Assembly: GCA_944336125.1 (NCBI GenBank)
Contig: CALVLA010000009.1
Coordinates: forward strand, 1 to 54,728
Source: an uncultured Clostridia bacterium
GTDB lineage: Bacteria > Bacillota > Clostridia > Christensenellales > CAG-314
Length of the DNA stretch: 54,728 nucleotides
Direction: 5' to 3'
Below are positions 35,301 through 42,792 of this stretch, piece by piece (position 1 is the first letter of the stretch; the number at the start of each line of letters is the position of its first letter). The position numbers were made by a program, and so were the translations under genes. The notes under the pieces are model-generated. The model saw only the letters and a list, made by a program, of their open reading frames with translations, was not told the DNA's origin and made no database searches.

Positions 35301-35978
35301 TATTCCGTTTCAAACGCGGCAAGTACAATTAACAATCCGGGATCACTTTATCATGGAGTATTTACATTTAATTGGGGTACTATTTCTAATCTTACCGTAA
35401 ACGTTAATTTTAGAATAACAAAAACCTTAAACACATATGATTATGTCGCCGTGGGAGGAGTTTGTGGTGCCAATAATGGTACATTGGAAAGAGTAAACAG
35501 TTACGGTTCAATTACGACAACTGGCCGTGTTTATTCAGGAGGTATCGTCGGTTTAAACAACAGAACAGTTCTATATTCATATAGTTATGTGACTATTACA
35601 GGTGGAACTTATATAGGAGGCATAGCTGCTACCTCGTCAGGAACAATGGACGGAGTATTTTTTGACGGCATTATAAATTATAATCAATATTACATTACAA
35701 GTATCGTTAAATATAATTGCATTGGCGGCTTAATAGGGGAAATGTTTGATGGAGGAACAATTGACACAAGCGGATTTTACGGAGAAATAAATGTTCTTTA
35801 TAAAGATTGGTATTCTACTTCATATCAGCCGCGTATAGGTGGAATTATAGGAAGACTTTCTTCAGGAACAATGGGTGACGGTTGTGACATCGAATCGTCA
35901 AAAATGAATTACTCGAATTTAAATGCTAGTAAAAATCAAAGAATGTATGTGAAATCTTATATTGGTCAGACTGTTTAG
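32379..35978 (+). CDS. large secreted protein with C-terminal GLUG-type repeats
   Basis: 1199 residues. Signal peptide (about 1-29) with a typical hydrophobic core and AYALT-like end; no SipW-type F-x-R-Y signature. The middle ~850 residues are of unknown fold. Near residue 900 a conserved linker (GGEGTSENPFIIST) introduces about 250 residues of short repeats (GGVCGANNGTL, GGIVGLNNRTV, GGIAATSSGTM, GGLIGEMFDGG, GGIIGRLSSGT), the GLUG-motif beta-helix type used by bacterial surface proteins. Clearly richer in A/T codons than its neighbours. No LPXTG anchor. Ribosome site GAGGAG. Confidence 0.8.
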   Translation: MKTKTFAFLIAICLFALCGVFFVSDESYALTESSFLSVSDETAINVEEYTDSDLLLPVETSNLQGEWIRDYKSTLYTEYTTNYTCDNPIVQIVPREFFENKGQYFYIGKEYGFFVYTRENTQFGNSSTVYVFDITYDLSLEENDFAVVEITPLFCYEFYYLTSENNFQYKQEIFTSGEFMGYDGIFNLAVSEGLNDIVVAAKFIDTRNSESGFVENNNYFLKDVVFNANIYNEHRLNDGDEGYSVNEDNGSFFTSINTQFKATNINSSDDLTITYLGATAGLVFDLLPGLDAIKATVSFADYAAALDKANSELVSEVSNIKSNTSYDVLANEMFNSKQSQIANYGRLIRSAYAGITSSEDDPILFSTKQNHFIQAKFKVSHTADTAWQTRFVSNIAAQIVRLSTNQNIVEVAKCEGEPAKTPQFLRGQSEEYLTVNIGNNDLYILPYGKACYTFLPVYSSKYIFYSEMSENMIAVIKHLSETIQVDYESNGFSVFLEKDKVYDIEIKIADNSVALNENLHLAMNSYVDQAIIHMPPNCSNIFIKYQSSTSGAFHLTANNGALIGAIYDENWEQINFEPYNEYKDFYFDNQKFYYIELKNPSQQNKTVSIQKSEVSEFQKTNSINQIAKISYFIAPTEGTYIFYCKEKVSWLKVAFYKENGTVIAPETVLMENNTILGYAIYLGKNEKIFVGLSTQSSEFQTLNFELDVDTKVIDWYVNDANIASGDSVSIKRGEVFKAEVFLNGENISHLIYAGSTFQKYQQSTNYWKNTEGQECGFHEMRLKGDYASKVFICLEYEFDDFEFNVINENGKVFLTWGLIPDVTSITFEVLNNSRTVFVDKNVAQNSLKIDITNQISSIASNVAVINVKLKSITIEYLSEQNTITDFLINCENKNVVCGFNRYFAGGEGTSENPFIISTFEHFSNINKITYHDDIDGVTFVTGYYKLLNNITLSSSWSPIGFGTDGFNGNFNGNGYSVSNAASTINNPGSLYHGVFTFNWGTISNLTVNVNFRITKTLNTYDYVAVGGVCGANNGTLERVNSYGSITTTGRVYSGGIVGLNNRTVLYSYSYVTITGGTYIGGIAATSSGTMDGVFFDGIINYNQYYITSIVKYNCIGGLIGEMFDGGTIDTSGFYGEINVLYKDWYSTSYQPRIGGIIGRLSSGTMGDGCDIESSKMNYSNLNASKNQRMYVKSYIGQTV

Positions 35979-35996
35979 AAAAAATGAACTTTTAAC

Positions 35997-36028
35997 AAAA
36001 AGCGGTATTTTAAATACCGCTTTTTAAT
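35997..36028 (+). terminator. terminator of the secreted-protein gene
   Basis: AAAAGCGGTATT pairs with AATACCGCTTTT around TTA, followed by T residues. Confidence 0.92.
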
Positions 36029-36054
36029 ATTGCCCGATGAATTATATAAAAAAC

Positions 36055-36099
36055 AAAAAGCCGTCCGTAGGACGGCAGTGGTACTCCCGGCGGGAATCG
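36055..36099 (-). repeat. duplicate of the tRNA-Glu 3' end and terminator
   Basis: Repeats with few changes the sequence at 36177-36222: the GCCGTCC hairpin, then GGCAGTGGTAC, CCC and GGGAATCG. It is the last part of a tRNA plus its terminator, with no tRNA body. It abuts the REP-like element. Confidence 0.8.
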
Positions 36100-36167
36100 T
36101 AAGGAGCGAAGCGACGGAATAGCGATTGTTACGCATTGCGTCAATCGCGTCACATGGTGAGATTCCC
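36092..36167. repeat. REP-like element, copy 1
   Basis: A 76-bp unit bounded by the inverted ends GGGAATC and GATTCCC. The 62-bp core begins GTAAGGAGCGAAGCGACGGA and contains an inner hairpin, GCGATTG with CAATCGC. It matches copy 2 (50990-51063) at all but about six positions, while the ends differ in sequence but remain complementary. Confidence 0.85.
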
Positions 36168-36176
36168 AAACGAAAC

Positions 36177-36200
36177 AAAAAGCCGTCCGAAAGGACGGCA
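36177..36200 (-). terminator. terminator of tRNA-Glu
   Basis: On the minus strand GCCGTCC and GGACGGC form a hairpin followed by a T-run. Confidence 0.85.
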
Positions 36201-36201
36201 G

Positions 36202-36276
36202 TGGTACCCCCAAGGGGAATCGAACCCCTGACTCAGCCTTGAGAGGGCTACGTCTTGACCGCTTGACCATGGGGGC
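36202..36276 (-). tRNA. tRNA-Glu (anticodon CTC)
   Basis: On the minus strand the acceptor GCCCCCA pairs with TGGGGGT, anticodon stem TAGCC/GGCTG holds loop CTCTCAA with anticodon CTC, the T-arm has GGTTCGATTCC, and the gene encodes CCA (36202-36204). Reads the glutamate codon GAG. Confidence 0.95.
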
Positions 36277-36344
36277 CTAAGCTCTAATATATTATCATTA
36301 AAACGAAAATTTTTCAAATATTTTTTTGCTTTTTGTTTTAACTA

Positions 36345-36372
36345 TTGCAAAATACTTTTTATCGGGTATAAT
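36345..36372 (+). promoter_or_regulatory. promoter of the structured RNA
   Basis: TTGCAA, 16-bp spacer, TATAAT. Predicted start near 36379, just before the closing stem of the RNA. Confidence 0.7.
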
Positions 36373-36378
36373 TTAATT

Positions 36379-36558
36379 GTCCTATGTTTAAAGGCTTGTG
36401 CGTCAACCACATTTCTTATAAGGGAGGACGGAGTCCGTGCACAGATGTCATGCCGGCGCAGTTTGCGCAGTGCGAAAGCCGAACGGAAGACAGTAAGTGC
36501 AGGCAGTTCACCCACCTGCTCAGGCAGGTTGAATGCAGCCGGACATAGGATTTTTTTC
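36379..36558 (+). ncRNA. ssrS: structured RNA, possibly 6S RNA (SsrS)-like
   Basis: About 172 nt closed by an 8-bp terminal stem (TCCTATGT with ACATAGGA) followed by seven Ts. Inner helices: GGCT with AGCC, then TCAACC with GGTTGA; a small hairpin (ACCTGC-TCAG-GCAGGT) lies on the 3' side; a further rod pairs GCAC-N4-GTC with GAC-N5-GTGC and caps in a GCGCA hairpin. Length, closed ends and a 3'-side hairpin in a central open region fit 6S RNA. But it immediately precedes a gene in the same orientation, so a regulatory leader is possible. Confidence 0.55.
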
Positions 36559-36572
36559 TTTTGTGAGGGGTT

Positions 36573-37322
36573 ATGGCTGACAATAAAAAAATAGCTTTGC
36601 TTATCGACGCCGAAAACGTTTCGCCAAAATATATCAAAATTATTTTCGACGAAATGTCTAAATACGGCGTAGTTACCATCAAACGCATTTACGGCGACTG
36701 GACAAACAATTCAAACGCTTCGTGGAAAGCTCAAATCGCCGAAAACGCGCTTGTTACCATTCAGCAGTTTCAAAACACGAACAACAAAAATTCAAGCGAT
36801 TCGGCATTGATTATCGACGCTATGGATATTCTTTATTCAAAGGACGTCGATTGTTTTTGCATCGTTTCAAGCGACAGCGATTTTACTCGGCTTATCACAA
36901 GGCTTCGCGAGGACGGAAAAACAGTTTACGGCATGGGCGAAAAAAAGTCGCCTAAATCAATCATTAACTCATGCGACAAATTCATCTATCTTGACGTAAA
37001 TGAAAAAAAGGAGCCTAAAAGCGGCAAAAAGACAACCTCAAAATCCACTCACAGGCACATTAACCTGCTTGACGAAATAGGACAGGAAAAAATCGACGCC
37101 CTTGTGGCGGCGGTCTCCGAAAATGAGGAGGACTGGGTCAATCTTGCTGACGTAGGCAACAGGATGACAAAGCTTTTTCCCGATTTCGACCAACGTAACT
37201 ACGGCTTCAAAAAGTTTTCCGACCTGATTAAGGCGCTTGATATTTTTGAAGTAAAGGTCGAACAAGTCAACGAAAGCGGCGCGAAAACCTATATGCTGAA
37301 AATTAAAAACGGCAGAAACTGA
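36573..37322 (+). CDS. NYN-domain RNase-like protein with OST-HTH domain
   Basis: 249 residues. The N-terminal NYN/PIN-like domain has ALLIDAENVS, DSALIIDAMD and CIVSSDSDFTRLI, supplying the acidic residues of the metal-dependent RNase fold. A ~25-residue linker leads to a C-terminal OST-HTH (LOTUS) domain of about 75 residues ending in DIFEV. This LabA/limkain-like arrangement suggests RNA binding and cleavage. Ribosome site GAGGGG. It lies just downstream of a structured RNA. Target RNA unknown. Confidence 0.85.
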   Translation: MADNKKIALLIDAENVSPKYIKIIFDEMSKYGVVTIKRIYGDWTNNSNASWKAQIAENALVTIQQFQNTNNKNSSDSALIIDAMDILYSKDVDCFCIVSSDSDFTRLITRLREDGKTVYGMGEKKSPKSIINSCDKFIYLDVNEKKEPKSGKKTTSKSTHRHINLLDEIGQEKIDALVAAVSENEEDWVNLADVGNRMTKLFPDFDQRNYGFKKFSDLIKALDIFEVKVEQVNESGAKTYMLKIKNGRN

Positions 37323-37377
37323 CAGCTTTTGCACTTGTACTGTTTGTTAAAAATTAAATTATCAAGGCAAATTCAGT

Positions 37378-37406
37378 TTGACATCGACTTTGATTTAATA
37401 TATACT
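37378..37406 (+). promoter_or_regulatory. promoter of the sua5-V-ATPase operon
   Basis: TTGACA, 17-bp spacer, TATACT. The -10 ends seven bases before the ATG at 37414 and no ribosome site exists, so transcription likely starts at or next to the start codon. Confidence 0.8.
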
Positions 37407-37413
37407 TCTTTTA

Positions 37414-38403
37414 ATGGACACCAGTATTTTGGACATTGACGCGAAGAGTCTTACGCTTGCGGCAAAACTTATTTCGGGAGGGGACATAGTGGCGTTTCCT
37501 ACCGAAACGGTGTATGGTTTGGGGGCAAACGCTTTTGACGAATGCGCAGTAAAAAAAATTTATCAGGCAAAGGGCAGACCCGGCGACAATCCGCTTATCG
37601 TGCACATAGCCGACAAAGCTTTGATTGAAAAAATTTGTCTTAACGTCAGCGACGACGCAAAAAAAATAATGCACTCACTCATGCCGGGACCTATCACCAT
37701 AGTGCTTGAAAAAAACGGAAAAATACCCGACTGCGTTACGGGAGGACTCAACACCGTTGCGGTGCGTATGCCGTCGTCGCCTGAGGCGCAGGCTTTTTTG
37801 AAAGCATGCAACCTGCCTGTATGCGCTCCCAGCGCAAACACTTCGACAAGACCGAGTCCTACCACCTGGAAACACGTGGCGGAAGACATGGAGGGAAAAA
37901 TCCCTTTGATTTTGAAGGGAGCCGACTGTCAGGTGGGTATCGAGTCTACGGTGCTTGACCTTACTCACCAAATGCCGCTTATTTTGAGGCCGGGGATTGT
38001 CACTCAAAGCGAAATCGAAAACGTTTTGGGCAAAAAAGTCGGTATACCCGACAAGTTTGACAAAAGCATGAACTCGCCGGGAATAAGATACAAACATTAC
38101 GCGCCAAAGTGCGACACTTATCTGAACACAGACGGCGACAGGGAAAAGATTAAAAAATTTGCTTTGTCTCTTGAAAAAAACGTCGGAATCGTGGCAAGTG
38201 ACGCTTACGAAAAAAGTTTTGCCGGCTTTAAATTTTTTTCATTGGGAAATACTGTCGAGGACGGCGCGCATAACATTTTCAAAAAACTTCGCGATGCCGA
38301 AAAGCAGTGCGACGCAATTATAATTATTTGGGACGTTAAGTCCGAAAAGGCCGACAGCGTTTTTAACCGAGTGATTAAAAGCTGCGGCGGAAAAACCTTT
38401 TAA
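37414..38403 (+). CDS. sua5: L-threonylcarbamoyladenylate synthase (Sua5 long form)
   Basis: 329 residues. Makes threonylcarbamoyl-AMP from threonine, bicarbonate and ATP for the t6A37 modification of ANN-decoding tRNAs. The N-terminal YrdC domain has GGDIVAFPTETVYGLGANA and KGRPGDNPLIVH, and the SANTSTRPSPT segment. The C-terminal Sua5 extension includes SPGIRYKHYAPKCD. First gene of a long operon; predicted leaderless. Confidence 0.94.
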   Translation: MDTSILDIDAKSLTLAAKLISGGDIVAFPTETVYGLGANAFDECAVKKIYQAKGRPGDNPLIVHIADKALIEKICLNVSDDAKKIMHSLMPGPITIVLEKNGKIPDCVTGGLNTVAVRMPSSPEAQAFLKACNLPVCAPSANTSTRPSPTTWKHVAEDMEGKIPLILKGADCQVGIESTVLDLTHQMPLILRPGIVTQSEIENVLGKKVGIPDKFDKSMNSPGIRYKHYAPKCDTYLNTDGDREKIKKFALSLEKNVGIVASDAYEKSFAGFKFFSLGNTVEDGAHNIFKKLRDAEKQCDAIIIIWDVKSEKADSVFNRVIKSCGGKTF

Positions 38404-38412
38404 GGTGTACTT

Positions 38413-38865
38413 ATGAACGGTATTTTGTTTGTTTGCACAGGAAATACCTGCCGCTCGCCTATGGCGGAATTTCTTTTTAAAGACATTTTAAAAAAACGCC
38501 GTATTACCGACGTTAAAGTGGCTTCTGCCGGTATCAGTGTCGAGGCAGGCGACAAAATTAACGACAAGGCAAAGGCCGTGTTGAAAAAAAACGGAATTAA
38601 GTCGAGAGGTTTCAAATCCAAAAACATCACGCGGGAGGATTTGGAAAATTTTGACCTTATCCTTTGCATGACTCAAAATCACAAAAACGCTTTGCCGAAG
38701 TCTGAAAAAATAAAAACTTTGGGCGAAGTTGTGGATATGCCCGACGTGGGCGACCCGTACGGCGGCAGCGAGGCTGTTTACAATTTGTGTTTCCAGCAGC
38801 TTAAATCCGAAACGGAAAAACTTGCTGATTTGCTTTTTCCTTCGAAAAGCGACAAAAACGACTGA
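38413..38865 (+). CDS. ywlE: low-molecular-weight protein phosphatase (YwlE/arginine phosphatase-like)
   Basis: 150 residues. The P-loop is FVCTGNTCRSP (Cys nucleophile, catalytic Arg) and the general acid is Asp in DVGDPYGG. Thr in CTGNTCRS is the residue that gives YwlE specificity for phosphoarginine over phosphotyrosine, so protein-arginine phosphatase is likely. Ten bases after sua5, a common Firmicutes arrangement. Confidence 0.9.
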   Translation: MNGILFVCTGNTCRSPMAEFLFKDILKKRRITDVKVASAGISVEAGDKINDKAKAVLKKNGIKSRGFKSKNITREDLENFDLILCMTQNHKNALPKSEKIKTLGEVVDMPDVGDPYGGSEAVYNLCFQQLKSETEKLADLLFPSKSDKND

Positions 38866-38889
38866 CTTTATTTTACTTGCGAGGATTTT

Positions 38890-39336
38890 ATGGAAAAAAT
38901 CGTGCTTGGCTGCGACCATGCGGCTCTTTCGTTGAAAAACACCGTTATTGAGCACCTTAAAAAACAAGGTTACGAAACTATCGACGTGGGTACCTATACC
39001 GAAGACTCCTGCGATTATCCCGATTTCGGTTATGCCGCGGCTAAAAAAGTCGCCGACGGCTCTGCAGACAAAGGTATCGTTATCTGCGGCACCGGTATAG
39101 GAATTTCAATTTCGGCAAACAAAGTAAAGGGTATCAGATGCGCTCTGTGCGGCGACCTTTATTCCGCCGAAATGACAAGACTTCACAACGACGCGAATAT
39201 GCTGGCTATGGGCGCGAGAGTTATTGCGCCTGAACTGGCATTGCAAATTGTCGATAAATTTTTGTCCACGCCTTTCGAGGGAGGCAGACATTTGAAACGT
39301 GTAAACAAAATTTCTGAAATAGAAAATAATCAATAA
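38890..39336 (+). CDS. rpiB: ribose 5-phosphate isomerase B
   Basis: 148-residue RpiB that interconverts ribose 5-phosphate and ribulose 5-phosphate. Motifs: GCDHAALSLK, GIVICGTGIGISI with the catalytic Cys region, and LHNDANMLAMGARVI. Length is normal. Feeds the PRPP needed by the next gene's product. Confidence 0.95.
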   Translation: MEKIVLGCDHAALSLKNTVIEHLKKQGYETIDVGTYTEDSCDYPDFGYAAAKKVADGSADKGIVICGTGIGISISANKVKGIRCALCGDLYSAEMTRLHNDANMLAMGARVIAPELALQIVDKFLSTPFEGGRHLKRVNKISEIENNQ

Positions 39337-39353
39337 GGTTAAGGGGGAACAAA

Positions 39354-39980
39354 ATGAACTGTTTTGTGATGGACCATCCGCTTATTACTCACAAGGTTTC
39401 GCTTTTGAAAGACAAACATACCGGAACAAAGGATTTTAAATCCATAGTCAAAGAAATTTCAATGCTCATGTGCTACGAAATGACAAGGGATTTGCCGCTC
39501 AGACAAATGTCCATTGAGTCGCCTATGGGAGTCATTAAAACCGAGTTTGTCGCAGGCAAAGCTATGGCTTTCGTTCCTATTCTCCGCGGCGGACTTGGTA
39601 TGCTTGACGGCTTGCTTGAAGTTATGCCTAACGCCAAAGTGGGGCACATGGGTGCTTACCGTGATCCCGAAACCAAAAAGGCAGTGGTTTATTACTGCAA
39701 GTTGCCTGACGACATAGCGGACAGGGAAGTAATTATATGCGACCCTATGCTGGCTACCGGCTCTTTGGCTATCGAAACAATTTCCGAGCTTAAAAAACAA
39801 GGCTGCGAAAATATCAAGTTTTTCACCCTAATCGCAAACAAACAGGGTGTCGAAAACGTAAATAAAGTACACCCTGACGTTACCGTATATTGCGCAAGCA
39901 CCGTTGACGGACTTGACGAAAAAGGGTTTATCACCGATGGCTTCGGCGATATCGGAGACAGGTTGTTCGGTACCAGATAA
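39354..39980 (+). CDS. upp: uracil phosphoribosyltransferase
   Basis: 208-residue Upp converting uracil and PRPP to UMP. Hallmarks: MDHPLITHKVSLLKDKHTG, VPILRGGLGMLDG, and the PRPP-binding DPMLATGSLAIE; the C-terminal GFGDIGDRLFGT closes the uracil site. Strong GGGGG ribosome site. Precedes V-ATPase genes here, instead of the ATP synthase found after upp in Bacillus. Confidence 0.96.
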   Translation: MNCFVMDHPLITHKVSLLKDKHTGTKDFKSIVKEISMLMCYEMTRDLPLRQMSIESPMGVIKTEFVAGKAMAFVPILRGGLGMLDGLLEVMPNAKVGHMGAYRDPETKKAVVYYCKLPDDIADREVIICDPMLATGSLAIETISELKKQGCENIKFFTLIANKQGVENVNKVHPDVTVYCASTVDGLDEKGFITDGFGDIGDRLFGTR

Positions 39981-39988
39981 GGTGTTTT

Positions 39989-40309
39989 ATGATTAAAGAA
40001 ATTGTCGATTCCATCATCGAAGCGGAAAACAAGGCTGAACAAACAATTGCCGACGCTCAGGAAAAAGCAAAAAATATTCTTTTTGAGGCAAACGGCAAAA
40101 AAGACGAAATTTTTTCCGACTCGTTGAATCAGCGTAAGGCGGAGACAAACGCAAGCAGACAAAAAGCTTTGGCCGCCGCTGAAAAAAAAGGCGAAAAGGT
40201 TTTTGAAAAAGCAAAAACTCAAGCCGACGAAAAAATCAAAACTTACGAAAAAAACAAGGGCTGCGCCGTTGATTTTATCGTTGAAAAAGTAAAAGCAAAA
40301 TGTCAATAG
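39989..40309 (+). CDS. ntpF: V-type ATPase peripheral stalk subunit (G/H-like)
   Basis: 106-residue, almost entirely helical, Glu/Lys/Ala-rich coiled-coil protein with few aromatics, typical of the bacterial/archaeal V-ATPase stalk subunit that pairs with subunit E. It is the first ATPase gene and overlaps the next by ten bases. Confidence 0.85.
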   Translation: MIKEIVDSIIEAENKAEQTIADAQEKAKNILFEANGKKDEIFSDSLNQRKAETNASRQKALAAAEKKGEKVFEKAKTQADEKIKTYEKNKGCAVDFIVEKVKAKCQ

Positions 40310-42264
40310 TAAAAATGAGAAGGATGACGCTTGTCGGACTTTACGGCGAGCGGGCGGCTACTGTCGACGCTTTGGCCAATCTCGGCTGCGTTCATCTCGA
40401 CCAAACGCAAGTTATCGAAAATACTTTAAAAAACGCGGATGAGCAAGGTCGCGGAGATTTGCAACGTAAAATTTCCGAGGTCAATGATTGCTTGTCCTTT
40501 TTTAAATTCTGCAAAAAGGAAGGGGAAAAACTTAAGCTTTTTGACAAGCAGCATAAGCCGGAAAAAGCACCTGCCATAAAAGCCGAAATGGCGTTGGAGG
40601 AATTTTCCGACCTCATGCAAAAGGAAGAAAAGCGGCTGTATGACGAAGTTATTTCTCCTTTGTCCTCATTGTCGAGGCTTAATTACGAGGCGGAAACAAA
40701 TATTCAGTGGCTTCAAAACCTTATTGCGGAACTTACTCCTTTTAAAAACGCAAACATTCCTTTTAACGAAATAAAAGATACGCAACATACTTCAGTATTT
40801 TTCGGTCTTTGTCAAAAGGAAAAGGACAAAATCTTGCAAGCGTTTGAAGAAACGGAGGGTGTGGCGGAAGTTTATCCTACCGAGTCAAAATCTGTTTCGC
40901 TTGTTTTTGCCGTTTGCCTGAACAATGACAGAGAAGTTTTTGCCGAAAAGCTCAATCAGCTGGGATTTGTCAAGTGTCAGTTTGATTTTCCTGCTTCCGC
41001 TCACGAAAAAATTGCCGAATGCGAGGAAAAAATCAAAGAGCTTGAAAGTCAGAAAAAAGAGTATATAGTAAAAGCCTGCGGTTACGCTCAGTCAATGAAC
41101 GACGTAAAAATGCTTTATGACTTTTACGAAGTAAATTTGCAAAAGCTCAACGCGGAGGGAAACCTCAACAAAACGCAAAAGACGTTTTTGCTTTACGCGT
41201 GGATTCCTTTTGACCGCGAAGAGGATGTCGTAAACAAGCTTGACCAAGTAATGTCGGCAAAAATGATTGATTTCAGAGATCCGTTTTACGACGAGGAACC
41301 TCCTACGCTTACACGAAACAACAAAATCGTTTCGCCTTACGAATCAATCACTAACATGTATTCGGTACCAAACTACCGCGAACGTGACCCTAACTCCTTT
41401 GTCGCCGTGTTTTACTTTTTGTTTTTCGGCATAATGCTTGGCGACGCCGGTTACGGCATAATTCTCACGGTGGCAACATTGCTTTTCGCAAAAATAGTCA
41501 AACCGCATGAGGGCATGCGCAAACTGCTTTTCGTTTTGGCTATGGGCGGCGTAAGCACGGTGCTTTGGGGATTTATGTTTGGCGGTTGGTTTGCTATAGA
41601 TACCGCGGGTACTGTTTTGCAACCGATTTTGTTCAATCCTCTGGAAAACCCGATAGGCATGATTGCGTTGTCAATAGGACTCGGAGCTTTGCATTTGTGC
41701 GTAGGTATGGTACTTAACGCCGTGGCAAAGGCTGAAAGAGGAAAGTGGCTGGACGGTTTGCTGGATGACGTGGTTTGGGTGCTGTTTTTCCTGTTCATCG
41801 CCGCTTTGGCTGTGGGCATGGCACTTAGCCTTCAAAGGGTGCAGGACGTCGGACTTTACGGCATGCTGGGTTGTCTGGTTGTCGTCCTTCTTACGGCAGG
41901 CAGACACAAAAAAGGCGTGTTCGGAAAAATTTTCGGCGGCTTCGGCGGACTTTACAACATCATAGGATTTTTGTCAGACTTGTTAAGCTACCTGAGGCTT
42001 TTCGGTTTGGGGCTTGCTACCGGCGTTATCGGTATGGTTTTCAACGAAATAGCAAACATCTTTACCGGGCCGATAGGTATGATTTTCGCGGTCGTTATTC
42101 TCCTCGTAGGTCATACGCTTAACATAGCAATCAACGTCCTCGGCGTTTACGTCCATGACAGCAGGTTGCAATATATCGAGTTCTTCTCAAAATTCTACAC
42201 CGGTGAGGGCTATCTGTTTACGCCTATCGTCGGCGAAACAAAATATACAAAAATTATTAACTGA
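40300..42264 (+). CDS. ntpI: V-type ATPase subunit I (a)
   Basis: 654 residues. The N-terminal ~340 are cytosolic, with coiled coils, contacting the stalks. The C-terminal half has about eight transmembrane helices (about 365-635), including the LGDAGYG, FLSDLLSYLRLFGLGLA region with the conserved Arg in YLRLFGL needed for ion translocation, and GHTLNIAINVLGVYVHDSRLQ, given here as markers within residues 560-620. Translocates H+ or Na+. Confidence 0.93.
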   Translation: MSIVKMRRMTLVGLYGERAATVDALANLGCVHLDQTQVIENTLKNADEQGRGDLQRKISEVNDCLSFFKFCKKEGEKLKLFDKQHKPEKAPAIKAEMALEEFSDLMQKEEKRLYDEVISPLSSLSRLNYEAETNIQWLQNLIAELTPFKNANIPFNEIKDTQHTSVFFGLCQKEKDKILQAFEETEGVAEVYPTESKSVSLVFAVCLNNDREVFAEKLNQLGFVKCQFDFPASAHEKIAECEEKIKELESQKKEYIVKACGYAQSMNDVKMLYDFYEVNLQKLNAEGNLNKTQKTFLLYAWIPFDREEDVVNKLDQVMSAKMIDFRDPFYDEEPPTLTRNNKIVSPYESITNMYSVPNYRERDPNSFVAVFYFLFFGIMLGDAGYGIILTVATLLFAKIVKPHEGMRKLLFVLAMGGVSTVLWGFMFGGWFAIDTAGTVLQPILFNPLENPIGMIALSIGLGALHLCVGMVLNAVAKAERGKWLDGLLDDVVWVLFFLFIAALAVGMALSLQRVQDVGLYGMLGCLVVVLLTAGRHKKGVFGKIFGGFGGLYNIIGFLSDLLSYLRLFGLGLATGVIGMVFNEIANIFTGPIGMIFAVVILLVGHTLNIAINVLGVYVHDSRLQYIEFFSKFYTGEGYLFTPIVGETKYTKIIN

Positions 42265-42278
42265 TTGGAGGAAAAATT

Positions 42279-42749
42279 ATGTTCACCATAGGTCATTATC
42301 TCGGATTCCTCGGCGCCGCTATCGCGGTAGGTCTTTCGGGTATCGGTTCGGCTATAGGCGTTTCTAAAGCAGGTCAGGCTCTTTCAGGCGTCTGCGCAGA
42401 ACACCCTGACAGATTTTCAAAGTGCCTGCTTCTCGAACTTTTGCCGGCAACTCAAGGTCTTTACGGCTTTATCGTAGGCTTTTTGATTATCCTTAAAATG
42501 GGCGTCCTTGGCGGTCTTGCCGAAATTTCTTTCGAACAGGGCATGGGTCTCGTTTTCGGCGCACTGCCTATCGGTATCGTCGGTCTTTTCAGTGCCGTTT
42601 ACCAAGGTAAAGTCGCTGCTTCCGGTATCATGATGTTAGGAAAACAGCCGCAGCTTCTCGGCCGCGCAATGACCAGCGCCGCTATCGTGGAAATGTACGC
42701 TATCTTCTCGCTTATCATTTCCTTCTTCCTTTGCTACATGGGTATTTAA
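42279..42749 (+). CDS. ntpK: V-type ATPase subunit K (rotor ring, sodium-type motif)
   Basis: 156 residues with four transmembrane helices, the duplicated rotor subunit. LLPATQGLYGF matches the LPxTQG motif of the sodium-binding Enterococcus NtpK, and the glutamate in AAIVEMYAI is the ion-binding carboxylate; QGKVAASG gives the additional Gln. The complete set of Na+ ligands recalled for E. hirae NtpK (Thr, Gln, Gln, Glu) is present, so this is likely a Na+ pump or synthase. Confidence 0.94.
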   Translation: MFTIGHYLGFLGAAIAVGLSGIGSAIGVSKAGQALSGVCAEHPDRFSKCLLLELLPATQGLYGFIVGFLIILKMGVLGGLAEISFEQGMGLVFGALPIGIVGLFSAVYQGKVAASGIMMLGKQPQLLGRAMTSAAIVEMYAIFSLIISFFLCYMGI

Positions 42750-42792
42750 GAAAAAAAATCATTTCGCTCGCTAAATTTGAGCAAGGTGTTTT

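Noticed and set aside
36010..36270. ORFs on the minus strand over the tRNA-Glu region
   Set aside because: Read through the tRNA and repeat; explained by those elements.
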